Of a DNA stretch of 25,923 bases, positions 6,736-12,928 are shown one piece after another. The stretch is from a virus, in IMG/VR virus record IMGVR_UViG_3300047478_000210, positions 1 through 25,923 of that record; one strand, 5' to 3'. Position numbers and translations under genes: made by a program. Below the pieces are notes generated by a model. That model was not told the origin of the DNA. It did not search any database and saw nothing but the letters and a program-made list of their open reading frames with translations. Position 1 is the first letter of the stretch. Every line of letters begins with the position of its first letter.

Positions 6736-6772
6736 CCACGAAGTGGTACAGCAATAGACTAGATTGGATGTG

Positions 6773-6787
6773 ATCGAGTGACTCGAT
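6773..6787. promoter_or_regulatory. 15-bp palindrome, operator-like
   Basis: ATCGAGT-G-ACTCGAT: two perfect 7-bp arms around a single base. The form fits a dimeric repressor site or a very tight hairpin; no regulator is identified. Confidence 0.45.
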
Positions 6788-6934
6788 TCGTCTGACTGGT
6801 GAGAGCGGTAGTGGTAGACAGATGTCGTTACTCGCATGAGGGGGAAAATTTTTTACATAAACAAGCACAAGATAGTAAGTTAGATATTGGGTGGCTGAAA
6901 AATGACCGAGCCGGATGTGGGCACATTGGTACAG

Positions 6935-7034
6935 TATAGTAGCAGCTAGACTCTATTGTGTGAGAGAAATTTAATTGTTGCTGTTACATTTGGTTACTGT
7001 CTTATTTAAGTGCACGGGGGTATTGTATAGTAGC
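6935..7034. repeat. Repeated GTATAGTAGC motif with upstream GGGCAC/GTGCAC
   Basis: GTATAGTAGC occurs at 6934-6943 and 7025-7034, each with GGGCAC or GTGCAC ending 9 nt upstream. TATAGTAGC recurs at 6330-6338 with GGGCAC 11 nt upstream in the 219-aa promoter region. Read on the minus strand it resembles a -10 (TACTAT) context; its role is unknown. Confidence 0.5.
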
Positions 7035-7089
7035 TGATATATGATGGTTTGTGACTATATATGCTAGAGTAAACAGCTTCAAGTGGACA

Positions 7090-7138
7090 TTATTCCTTAT
7101 GTATTCAATTGTGCTATTGTGCGATTGTGTTCAATCAG
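7090..7138. repeat. Long inverted repeat, left arm with three ATTGTG iterons
   Basis: This arm and 7387-7435 are reverse complements at 44 of 49 positions, including a perfect 21-bp core (7101-7121 against 7404-7424). It contains ATTGTG three times at 8-bp spacing (7108-7113 region, 7116-7121 region, 7124-7129). A further ATTGTG lies near 6954. Confidence 0.85.
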
Positions 7139-7386
7139 GGGGTGCACGGGTGACCGGTCAGGATAGTAACTTACTCATTCTGTATCTCACATACTCTCAT
7201 ATCCTGTTATTCTCTCTATCTCTCTATATCTGGTATATATACTCTATCTTTGTTTTTATATTTTAAGTGAGGGGTAGGTATAAAAGACATCAATTATGTA
7301 TCATGAACAATACACTAGCAAAGGAAACAACAAGGAGAGAGACAGAATAAGATAGCAACAAACACAACTCGGGAGGGCATGAGGGG
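7139..7386. other. AT-rich core between inverted iterons, origin candidate
   Basis: 248 bp enclosed by the inverted arms. It contains a GACCGGTC palindrome, then a very AT- and pyrimidine-rich stretch (about 7180-7265, repeated TCTCTA/TATATA) that should melt easily. A purine-rich GGAGAGAGACAGAATAAGAT side lies near 7332. AT-rich DNA flanked by iterons is the standard form of a replication origin; the function here is inferred. Confidence 0.45.
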
Positions 7387-7435
7387 CTGTTTGAGCACAA
7401 TGACACAATAGCACAATTGAATACATGAGGAATAA
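7387..7435. repeat. Long inverted repeat, right arm with three CACAAT iterons
   Basis: Reverse complement of 7090-7138 at 44 of 49 positions. It contains CACAAT three times at 8-bp spacing (7396-7401, 7404-7409, 7412-7417). Confidence 0.85.
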
Positions 7436-7495
7436 CAGGGGGATGAAGAGTCTAACATATACGGCTAACAAACACTACTCTCCTCCGCCCTCAAT

Positions 7496-7616
7496 GCGTG
7501 AACCCGCTAAGTGAGCGTACAAATAGCTCCTTCCCCATGTCAAGGCTAAACGCTTCGCGCTCACTGCGTTCGGCCTTGACAAGTGGGCCCTGTATCTATT
7601 TGTTCCGTTCACACGC
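7496..7616. ncRNA. Candidate structured RNA or DNA element with four nested stems
   Basis: Nested complementary pieces: GCGTGAAC (7496-7503) with GTTCACACGC (7607-7616, 2-nt bulge); a side hairpin CGCT-AAGTG-AGCG (7505-7517); ACAAATAG (7519-7526) with CTATTTGT (7596-7603); TGTCAAGGC (7538-7546) with GCCTTGACA (7573-7581); and AACGC (7549-7553) with GCGTT (7566-7570). The order is consistent with one three-way-junction fold about 120 nt long. The strand cannot be decided. The apical loop, read on the minus strand (7551-7572), contains the CGAACGCAGTGAGCG repeat theme. No open frame covers it. It does not match an RNA class I can name. Confidence 0.5.
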
Positions 7617-7683
7617 GGTCACGGCATCGCGGGCTGCGGACAGAACAATAGCTGACAAATAACATAACTGACAGAGTGTCTCT

Positions 7684-7759
7684 CTCATCTTATCCGGGCC
7701 CGCGAAACCATCCCGCGAAACTCTCTCGACCTGCAATCGCCGCGCAACAGCAAGATGAG
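7684..7759. other. Second stem-enclosed GC-rich block
   Basis: CTCATCTT (7684-7691) pairs exactly with AAGATGAG (7752-7759). Inside are GGGCCC and two copies of CCCGCGAAAC about 13 nt apart. It lies between the structured element and the early promoter and may be part of the same structured transcript or a regulator-binding block. Confidence 0.4.
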
Positions 7760-7806
7760 CAGCCAGCAGCAATATAGTATAAACATTTACTTAGGGTTTA
7801 CCCCTA

Positions 7807-7834
7807 TTGACGGGGCGGGCAAAACAACTATACT
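7807..7834 (+). promoter_or_regulatory. Early promoter, sigma-70 type
   Basis: TTGACG (7807-7812), a 16-bp spacer, then TATACT (7829-7834): five of six consensus bases in each box. It lies 68 nt upstream of the first early gene. The preceding bases CCCTATTGAC are shared with the promoter at 15607. Confidence 0.7.
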
Positions 7835-7902
7835 TAAACGGTGCGCCAGGAGCGTCACGGAAGATAGTATGTTTGGAAACAAAGTAAGTTAGGAAACAAA
7901 CC

Positions 7903-8166
7903 ATGACAACTTCTCGCAAAATCATCAACACAGTCCACTGTTCCAGTTCCGACTGGCCCAATCTACTGGCGTCTACCAAATCCATTGCAAATGTTGAGAT
8001 GGACAAAACCATCCAAGCCATTCTGCATCATCCGCTGAAGGATTTGGTGTCGGTTCCATTCATGTTCTCATTCGCATATCGTCAGGCCAGGAAGTGGCAT
8101 AACCCTGAGAAGGCGGCAATGATTGCATGCAAGGAAGTGGAAGAGAAACTGAGTTATTTGTACTGA
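7903..8166 (+). CDS. 87-aa early protein of unknown function
   Basis: First gene behind the early promoter, so it is expected to be expressed immediately after infection. It has AGGAAA 8 nt before the ATG. The protein starts MTTSRKIINTVHCSSSDWPN and is mostly helical. A middle segment with clustered hydrophobics (KDLVSVPFMFSFAYRQARKW) is not long enough for a clear membrane span, and the tail is charged (ACKEVEEKLSYLY). I do not recognise the family; first-position early genes of phages often act on host functions, which is only a contextual hint. Confidence 0.8.
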   Translation: MTTSRKIINTVHCSSSDWPNLLASTKSIANVEMDKTIQAILHHPLKDLVSVPFMFSFAYRQARKWHNPEKAAMIACKEVEEKLSYLY

Positions 8167-8188
8167 ACAAGGAAAGGAAACAAACACC

Positions 8189-8422
8189 ATGTCAACTTCC
8201 GCGCCCGCAAAACCCATCTGGGCTGGCAACTATGTCTACTACATTCAACCAGCACCAGGACATGAGGTCATCAAACTTGACATCCGCATTGCAAACTACA
8301 GCGGTCAAGAAGAAATGTGCAAGATGCAAGCTGAACAAGAGTTTTTCAGTCTCCGCTCGGCACTGCCAGCACAGGTAGTTCTGGAAATGTGTCTCAATGG
8401 AAAAACCATTTGTAAGGAGTAA
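8189..8422 (+). CDS. 77-aa early protein of unknown function
   Basis: Starts MSTSAPAKPIWAGNYVYYIQ with a strong purine-rich ribosome site (AGGAAAGGAAAC). It is a small soluble protein with alternating hydrophobic residues typical of beta strands in the first half (HEVIKLDIRIANYSG), and ends MCLNGKTICKE. It has three cysteines without a metal-binding spacing. Part of the early operon; no family recognised. Confidence 0.78.
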   Translation: MSTSAPAKPIWAGNYVYYIQPAPGHEVIKLDIRIANYSGQEEMCKMQAEQEFFSLRSALPAQVVLEMCLNGKTICKE

Positions 8423-8427
8423 AGAGC

Positions 8428-8589
8428 ATGCAATCTTTCATTCTGTCTAACTGGCACAGATTCGATTCTGAGTTCCGTATGGCCATGATTGGTCTTGGAA
8501 TTCAGTTTGAAGCTGACAACCTTGTTTATGCAGATTCAGAGACGGAAGAGGACTCCGACTGCATGATGTTTATGGGAGGTGAGCTGTAA
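8428..8589 (+). CDS. 53-aa acidic early protein
   Basis: A short frame filling the space between two confident genes. The ATG is 5 nt after the upstream stop, whose TAAGGAGTAA supplies the ribosome site, and its own stop overlaps the next start (TAATG). The protein runs from MQSFILSNWHRFDSEFRMAM to an acidic segment (ADSETEEDSD) and ends MMFMGGEL. Unknown function; the gene is supported by packing on both sides. Confidence 0.75.
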   Translation: MQSFILSNWHRFDSEFRMAMIGLGIQFEADNLVYADSETEEDSDCMMFMGGEL

Positions 8590-8867
8590 TGCTTCATCTT
8601 GCCCCATTTACTCTCAACCCCGCGATTTGGGCACCGTATGAAATACAGTTGTCTGCAAACACTGTATTCGCGGGCCTGAGTGTCTATGCTGCCACATTCA
8701 GACACGCCGACGCACAGATGGTGATTTGTGATGAATACTCGCTGGTTACCTACTACTGCGTAACCGATGACTTTGGCAATCTCATTCTCTCCTGTCCCAT
8801 CTGCAAAGCAATCAGCAATTTGCAAACCTATTTCAACTTCATGGCCGAAGCGCGGCAAACAGTGTAG
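8589..8867 (+). CDS. 92-aa early protein of unknown function
   Basis: Overlaps the 53-aa gene by one base (TAATG). It begins MLHLAPFTLNPAIWAPYEIQ. The middle is beta-rich (MVICDEYSLVTYYCVTDDFG) and two closely spaced cysteines occur in LILSCPICKA, a C-x2-C pair that could bind metal but has no clear second pair. Not recognised. Confidence 0.78.
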   Translation: MLHLAPFTLNPAIWAPYEIQLSANTVFAGLSVYAATFRHADAQMVICDEYSLVTYYCVTDDFGNLILSCPICKAISNLQTYFNFMAEARQTV

Positions 8868-8879
8868 GAGGAAACAGCA

Positions 8880-9347
8880 ATGACCACCAAACAATTGATG
8901 ACTTCTCTGGCTGAGATTCGCGGGCACAATCCGTGCGCAGATGGCTGGAAAAGACTACTTGAAGCTCACGGACGCAGACAATATGAAGACCAATTTCCAC
9001 TCGCAGATTGTCTGGTCAGTAATTCGGTGGCTGATGTGCTGTGGTTGATTGGCAAACGAAAAGTGGAAATTGAAATTGCAGTAAAAGCGGCGAGGAAGTT
9101 TGCGGATAGTGTGGCAAAGTATGACAATAAGTGGAGCGAGAGAGCTGCTGCTAATGCTGCTGCTTATGCTGCTGCTGCTGCTGCTGCTTATGCTGATGCT
9201 GCTGCTGCTTATGCTGCTGCTGATGCTGCTGCTGCTGCTGATGCTGCTGCTGATGCTGATGCTGATGCTGCTGCTGATGCTCAACGAGAAATCAACAAGC
9301 AACTACTTCTTGCCGCCATTCGTGAATACGAGGAATCTCACCAATGA
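8880..9347 (+). CDS. Imm5-like phage protein with Ala-rich repeat tract
   Basis: Residues ~8-60 (LAEIRGHNPCADGWKRLLEA ... LVSNSVADVLWLIGK) match the consensus I recall for the Imm5-like putative immunity family, common in phages and prophages. Its members start with a CADGW-type motif and carry Ala-rich tracts farther on. Residues ~89-134 consist only of Ala, Asp, Tyr and Asn, encoded by GCT, GAT, TAT and AAT. The C-terminus returns to ordinary sequence (REINKQLLLAAIREYEESHQ). AGGAGGAAA precedes the ATG. The function of the family is not established; the name does not prove an immunity role. The tract should form a long helix and its DNA is prone to length change by whole codons. Confidence 0.85.
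   Translation: MTTKQLMTSLAEIRGHNPCADGWKRLLEAHGRRQYEDQFPLADCLVSNSVADVLWLIGKRKVEIEIAVKAARKFADSVAKYDNKWSERAAANAAAYAAAAAAAYADAAAAYAAADAAAAADAAADADADAAADAQREINKQLLLAAIREYEESHQ
9144..9281 (+). repeat. GCT-based trinucleotide repeat inside the Imm5-like gene
   Basis: 138 bp made almost only of GCT codons interrupted by GAT, TAT and AAT. It stays in frame throughout and is likely to vary in length by slippage. Confidence 0.9.
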
Positions 9348-9526
9348 TCGCAACTCTCGCAGTCTCTATCTTTGCTGCCGTCTTACTCTACTGGGTTCTG
9401 GATATGTTTATAGACGCACTAGTCTACGAACATCAGGCAGCCCGTGACGCAGCAGTAATCCTTTCTCTGGCCGCGGCAGCATTCTTTGGAGTTGCTGTGT
9501 TTTTGATGTTGAAGGAGTACATGTAA
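9344..9526 (+). CDS. Small inner-membrane protein, two membrane segments
   Basis: A 60-residue protein overlapping the upstream stop by 4 nt (ATGA). Two hydrophobic stretches, residues ~3-24 (ATLAVSIFAAVLLYWVLDMF) and ~38-56 (AVILSLAAAAFFGVAVFLML), are joined by a charged loop (DALVYEHQAARD). A helical hairpin in the membrane is predicted. No lysis genes are nearby, so a holin role is not supported; an early superinfection or host-takeover membrane role is possible. Family not recognised. Confidence 0.75.
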   Translation: MIATLAVSIFAAVLLYWVLDMFIDALVYEHQAARDAAVILSLAAAAFFGVAVFLMLKEYM

Positions 9527-9718
9527 ATGGCGATGATCTACCACACCACTGAACAGCAACGTGCATTCCAACATGCACGGCAAGAGATGGAAGCAACACC
9601 GGAAAAAGAGGTAACAAAGTATACAGTGTTTGGCGAGAAGCCGCCGAAAGTGGAGTTCGAATACAGCGATGGGAGTAAGAAAGTGTTTGACGGCCGCAAC
9701 TGGCACAACGTCAAGTAA
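9527..9718 (+). CDS. 63-aa early protein of unknown function
   Basis: Starts directly after the stop of the membrane-protein gene. The N-terminal half is helical and charged (TTEQQRAFQHARQEMEATPE). The second half is likely a small beta sheet with alternating residues (KVEFEYSDGSKKVFDGRNWH). Soluble and without Cys. Not recognised. Confidence 0.72.
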   Translation: MAMIYHTTEQQRAFQHARQEMEATPEKEVTKYTVFGEKPPKVEFEYSDGSKKVFDGRNWHNVK

Positions 9719-9742
9719 CTGACGATCAACAGGAGAATCGAA

Positions 9743-10054
9743 ATGACCGGAACTCGCAAGAATTGCAACAAGCTCAAGATGGCTGAGCAATTTCAGCTAA
9801 TCAACTATGTCCAGACCCACTATGTGGTCGCCGACATGCACGACCCAGAATTTGCAGAGAAAGCAACTGCCGAACTGGGATTCCAAGTGACTGCTGGAAA
9901 CATTCAAGGGGTACGAGCAGAGTTTGGAATTGAAGCCACCAAGCTCAAGCGGCTGAATGCGACTCCAGAACTGATAATTGACAGACTGGAGAAGCTGGAA
10001 GCGCAGATGGGGAAAGTGAAAGAAATCCTGGCAAAGTTGGGAGAGAAGGTGTAA
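9743..10054 (+). CDS. Putative DNA-binding early regulator (helix-turn-helix plus coiled coil)
   Basis: A 103-residue protein with AGGAG 8 nt before the start. Residues ~33-62 (DPEFAEKATAELGFQVTAGN then IQGVRAEFGI) look like a helix-turn-helix or small winged helix. Residues ~75-103 (LIIDRLEKLEAQMGKVKEIL) form a leucine-heptad coiled coil that could dimerise it. The N-terminus is basic (TGTRKNCNKLKMAEQ). A terminator follows the stop at once, so this ends the first early sub-operon. The DNA-binding call is from visible sequence form, not from a known family, so moderate confidence only. Confidence 0.8.
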   Translation: MTGTRKNCNKLKMAEQFQLINYVQTHYVVADMHDPEFAEKATAELGFQVTAGNIQGVRAEFGIEATKLKRLNATPELIIDRLEKLEAQMGKVKEILAKLGEKV

Positions 10055-10063
10055 GTGCAGAGT

Positions 10064-10085
10064 GGAGACTTCGCGTCTCCCTTTT
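10064..10085 (+). terminator. Terminator after the putative regulator
   Basis: GGAGAC-TTCGC-GTCTCC followed by CTTTT. A 6-bp stem with a short U-run, probably allowing partial read-through into the next early genes. Confidence 0.65.
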
Positions 10086-10130
10086 ACTGTGCATAGAATA
10101 GTTCTGTGTGCAGTGAATAGGAGAAATGAA

Positions 10131-10367
10131 ATGGCAAATGCAGTTACAGTTGAACAAGTTGACATGTGGGAAGTGCTGTGTGATTGGTCAGAGCAGGTAG
10201 CGGATGGAAAATCCAGTTTTGGTTCCATCATTCCAGTGATGGGTCCGGGAGCTGATTATCTTTGGCTCACTTACTTCACGGACTGTCACAAGCTGATACC
10301 GAACGTGCAGGATAGATTCATGTACCTGTGTTTTCTGCACGAAATGCAACTCACTGGAGATTTGTAA
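10131..10367 (+). CDS. 78-aa early protein of unknown function
   Basis: Start chosen at MANAVTVEQVDMWEVLCDWS because TAGGAGAAATGAA sits just before it; an in-frame upstream ATG at 10062 lies inside the terminator hairpin. The protein is aromatic-rich (DYLWLTYFTDCHKL, DRFMYLCFLHEMQL) and helical. Small early protein with no recognised family; four cysteines or histidines do not form an obvious metal site. Confidence 0.75.
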   Translation: MANAVTVEQVDMWEVLCDWSEQVADGKSSFGSIIPVMGPGADYLWLTYFTDCHKLIPNVQDRFMYLCFLHEMQLTGDL

Positions 10368-10370
10368 ATC

Positions 10371-10577
10371 ATGTACTACATCCGATCTGAATCCCGTGGC
10401 TGGTTTCAAGGCTACCAAATACAGGGAGGCAAGATGCTGCCAAAATTTACAACAACTCTGGAACCTACTGGAAGTGTTGTGTTTTTCACAGAAGCAGCAC
10501 TTGCCTCAGAAACAGCACTTCAGCTTGGGCTGGATTGTTACGCATACCACATCAGCAGGCTGACTGCCCGCACGTAA
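10371..10577 (+). CDS. 68-aa early protein of unknown function
   Basis: Starts 3 nt after the upstream stop. MYYIRSESRGWFQGYQIQGG followed by a second half rich in Ala and Leu (FTEAALASETALQLGLDCYA). The layout, a beta hairpin then a helix, is like the many short phage proteins that take a strand-strand-helix fold. Not recognised. Confidence 0.72.
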   Translation: MYYIRSESRGWFQGYQIQGGKMLPKFTTTLEPTGSVVFFTEAALASETALQLGLDCYAYHISRLTART

Positions 10578-10587
10578 GGAATTCATC

Positions 10588-10875
10588 ATGGCAAATAACA
10601 AATCAGTAACCAATCCCAATCAAATCCGGGCCGCCAATTGGCAAAAAGCTGCCAAGGCGATATTGAATGATGAAAAGACTCTGTATTACTACAGAGCGAC
10701 CACGGCAGAAGATACCGGAGAATTGAATCCGTATCGTTGGTACCAAAACTCAGAGCTCGGCGCAATGAATGATTTTGCGCACAGTCGGCGGGTTCCGCTG
10801 GACATTCAAGCTCTGTTCTGTCTGTTCATTGCAGAGTTCATTCTTACCGATGGAGAGATTGACAATGGAAACTGA
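10588..10875 (+). CDS. 95-aa early protein of unknown function
   Basis: Ribosome site AAGGAATTC before the ATG. The N-terminal half is basic and helical (NQIRAANWQKAAKAILNDEK), followed by an aromatic YYYRATTAEDTGELNPYRWY segment and a hydrophobic helix (DIQALFCLFIAEFILTDGE). Its end overlaps the next gene by 11 nt. Not recognised. Confidence 0.75.
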   Translation: MANNKSVTNPNQIRAANWQKAAKAILNDEKTLYYYRATTAEDTGELNPYRWYQNSELGAMNDFAHSRRVPLDIQALFCLFIAEFILTDGEIDNGN

Positions 10876-11065
10876 AATCGACTTTTGGTGGAACAATCTC
10901 AATTTCATGCAGCAAGAATTCTTTACTTGCCAGATCAACAAAGACCCGGAATACTTGGCGATGAAAGTAGCCAAGCAAACTTCGCTGCAGAGATACGCAT
11001 ACGAACATCAAATTCTGTACGTGAATCATCCCGACTTTCCTCCCACAATCTACCGTAAGGTGTAA
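10865..11065 (+). CDS. 66-aa early protein of unknown function
   Basis: Start at the ATG of METEIDFWWNNLNFMQQEFF, with GGAGAG 11 nt before it and an 11-nt overlap with the upstream gene. The same frame is open further upstream but without a ribosome site. Aromatic-rich helical protein ending NHPDFPPTIYRKV. Not recognised. Confidence 0.72.
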   Translation: METEIDFWWNNLNFMQQEFFTCQINKDPEYLAMKVAKQTSLQRYAYEHQILYVNHPDFPPTIYRKV

Positions 11066-11070
11066 ACAAC

Positions 11071-11358
11071 ATGCAATCTCCAGATCAGATGAAGTGGCAC
11101 CTGGATAACTACCCGATCCAGTGTTTGACTGCCCGCAATATCACAAAGTCAATTACCGGAGTAGAGCCTACGCTGAGAAACCACACTGGCCTGTGGCAGG
11201 CAGTTTGGGATATGCTGTACGAACAGATAGCTGAAACCATGGCGCGGTCGTATTCGGATGAAGTTCACAACCGCCGAATGCTGTTCTGCTGTTTCCTTCT
11301 CACAGCACCTGACGAATTTCTCATTCCGTTTATCGAAGAATGGAGCAACAAGCCGTGA
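11071..11358 (+). CDS. 95-aa early protein of unknown function
   Basis: Upstream sequence GTAAGGTGTAAACAAC supplies a ribosome site. Helical protein with Trp and Met spread through it (LWQAVWDMLYEQIAETMARS). The hydrophobic FCCFLLTAPDEFLIPFIEEW near the end resembles the LFCLFIAEFILTDGE and MYLCFLHEMQL tails of neighbours 10588 and 10131. This could mean distant paralogy among these small early proteins. No family recognised. Confidence 0.75.
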   Translation: MQSPDQMKWHLDNYPIQCLTARNITKSITGVEPTLRNHTGLWQAVWDMLYEQIAETMARSYSDEVHNRRMLFCCFLLTAPDEFLIPFIEEWSNKP

Positions 11359-11876
11359 ACATTTTCGCTCTACATCCTGATCCTGCAATCGCCGCTGCTT
11401 GGCACTGCGACCAACACATCCACAAAATGATTCTGGAAACAGCTCAGATGCTGTCAACAATCGCCAGACTCAAACATCCAGGACATGACAACAACAAGTA
11501 CCTGTACCAACCGACACACAGAAACCATCCCTGTACAAAATGGATCAGCGAAAGCATTGACAATCTCCGATGGGTGGTTGACTTGGCTGCACAGCTAGAG
11601 TACACTCGACAAGTTTGTCATGCTAGCGCACAGCACAATAGTGTAGCAGTGATTCATATTGCTGTTGCCATACTGGTTCCGGAAGAGATTGAACAACAGT
11701 TTTGGGACATGACTGGCCGCCCAAAGGACTTTGCGTTAGCTATGCCAGACGCAATCATTCAGAATCCAGCATTTCCTGATGTACACAGCAAGTACCAGGA
11801 ATACTACAGACTTAAACAACGACAATGGAAAGGACAAATGACATGGAAAAACAGGCAGAAACCAGAGTGGATGTGA
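11355..11876 (+). CDS. Widespread phage protein of the MNIF / HxxKMILETAQ family
   Basis: The GTG at 11355 is preferred as start. It forms the 4-nt GTGA overlap with the upstream stop, has GGAG 9 nt upstream, and gives MNIFALHPDPAIAAAWHCDQ, the usual N-terminus of this family; the ATG at 11340 would add five residues. The family signature is complete: HCDQHIHKMILETAQMLSTI, then THRNHPCTKW, an EYTRQVCHA-type segment, AMPD, a YQEYYRLKQ stretch and a terminal W..RQKPEWM. Homologues occur in many unrelated phages; their biochemical function is not known to me. The conserved His, Lys, Glu and Gln along one helix suggest an enzyme. Length (173 aa) is normal. Confidence 0.85.
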   Translation: MNIFALHPDPAIAAAWHCDQHIHKMILETAQMLSTIARLKHPGHDNNKYLYQPTHRNHPCTKWISESIDNLRWVVDLAAQLEYTRQVCHASAQHNSVAVIHIAVAILVPEEIEQQFWDMTGRPKDFALAMPDAIIQNPAFPDVHSKYQEYYRLKQRQWKGQMTWKNRQKPEWM

Positions 11877-11884
11877 GGTAACGC

Positions 11885-12928
11885 ATGTCACAACTTACTC
11901 ACAACCTGATTTGTAAATACTCAGGCTTACGAGTTGGGCAGCTGACGTTTTCTACTGTTGCAGGTGCGGTTCCGTATCTCATGCAATGGTCAGAACTTGT
12001 CCCACTTCATCCTGTGTTCAGTCTCAACTACCAGAAACTGCTGGAGTTTAGTAAATCTGAATGGAACCGATTGGCGGCACGAACTGTCAACGATGAACTG
12101 ACAGATGCGGAAGAAGATATTCTGCGAGTCTGTTATCTGGCGCTGCTGCACAAGCTGGATTGTATCAAACAAGACTGTGAAGCACTGCCACCGATAGCTA
12201 CTGTACAAGCTACCATCCAACAACTGTTTGCACTGGCGTACTGGAAGTTTCATCTAGAATCTGCCCGCTTCAGATTTCCAACTCTACATATCAGCAAGTA
12301 CAATGACAATGCAGATTTCAAGTACATCAAAGACTATCTGGACACATGTTTCAGCATCAAGAAAGAGTATGAAACCAAAGTCAACGAAGTAGTTGAAGCT
12401 GAGAAACTGAAGATCGCCGAAGAGGCACTGAAGAAACTGTCGGGTGAGTGGATAACACCGACAAGCAAGAAGTTGCTGTGGAAATGGGTGCGCGCCAATC
12501 TGCCCGAAAAGTATCAACCCGATGCAATCGGCTGGCTTGGCACTTTATTTCTTGGATCAAACAGCACCATACTGGAGTTCGACAAAGACGATCTGGCACT
12601 GGCTGAAGAGATTATTGTGTCCTCTTGTCCGGGCGGCAACAGTATCATGTTCGCAGTCAGAACCAGGCTGGACAATATATCCAAAGTCTGGGAACAGCAT
12701 CACGAGAGTTTCGAGATTCAATTGGACGAACTGGATGAGAGAAGCGGTACACTGGTTAACGGTGTGCAAATGGATATCCCGCATCCAGGTAATCAGCCAC
12801 AGCAGAAAGAGTTTGACAGCAAAGGCAAGTATTACGTAGCAGTCGCCAAGTGGGAAGTAGCAATGGCGGCATGGAAGAAACACGGTAAGCAAGAAGGAAC
12901 ACAAAGTGAGCAACATTCTCAACTCTAA
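11885..12928 (+). CDS. 347-aa protein of unknown function upstream of the helicase
   Basis: Starts MSQLTHNLICKYSGLRVGQL with GAGGTAACGC upstream. It is large for this region and almost wholly helical. A charged coiled-coil stretch lies near residues 155-185 (EYETKVNEVVEAEKLKIAEE, ALKKLSGEW). An aromatic segment LLWKWVRANLPEKYQPDAIG follows, and the tail is Gln/His/Lys-rich (KKHGKQEGTQSEQHSQL). The N-terminal Cys in LICKYSG has no clear metal-binding partner. It ends inside the next gene. The position before the helicase suggests a replication accessory role, such as a loader or initiator, but no motif proves it. Confidence 0.82.
   Translation: MSQLTHNLICKYSGLRVGQLTFSTVAGAVPYLMQWSELVPLHPVFSLNYQKLLEFSKSEWNRLAARTVNDELTDAEEDILRVCYLALLHKLDCIKQDCEALPPIATVQATIQQLFALAYWKFHLESARFRFPTLHISKYNDNADFKYIKDYLDTCFSIKKEYETKVNEVVEAEKLKIAEEALKKLSGEWITPTSKKLLWKWVRANLPEKYQPDAIGWLGTLFLGSNSTILEFDKDDLALAEEIIVSSCPGGNSIMFAVRTRLDNISKVWEQHHESFEIQLDELDERSGTLVNGVQMDIPHPGNQPQQKEFDSKGKYYVAVAKWEVAMAAWKKHGKQEGTQSEQHSQL

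Larger units (their letters stand above)
6286..7902. other. Non-coding hub II: promoters, repeats, origin candidate, structured element
   Basis: About 1.6 kb between the divergent arms with no credible gene. 6286-6500 holds the promoter region of the 219-aa gene with small hairpins (TTCTCA-GCAG-TGAGAA at 6401-6416; TTCCCA/TGGGAA at 6424-6446). 6513-6835 repeats the GAGCGAAGCGAAC theme of hub I. 6838-7440 is AT-rich and carries a long inverted repeat with iterons. 7490-7780 is GC-richer and folds into several stems. 7807-7834 is the early promoter. The only longer open frame here (7051-7266, GTG start) has no ribosome site and overlaps the inverted repeat, so it is not called. Confidence 0.8.

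Noticed and set aside
7051-7266. 71-aa hydrophobic plus-strand frame with GTG start
   Set aside because: No Shine-Dalgarno; it overlaps the inverted iteron arm and the AT-rich core, and its hydrophobicity follows simply from T-rich DNA.
7573-7603. Promoter from TTGACA inside the structured element
   Set aside because: The best -10 (TATTTG) would be at 15 nt spacing and both bases of the pair are explained by the stems. Kept only as part of the hairpin.
8955-9302. 115-aa Ser/Ile repeat protein on the minus strand
   Set aside because: Reverse reading of the GCT repeat inside the Imm5-like gene.
9344-9526. Holin
   Set aside because: Two membrane segments fit, but the gene is in the early block with no endolysin or spanin nearby, so a lysis call is unsupported.
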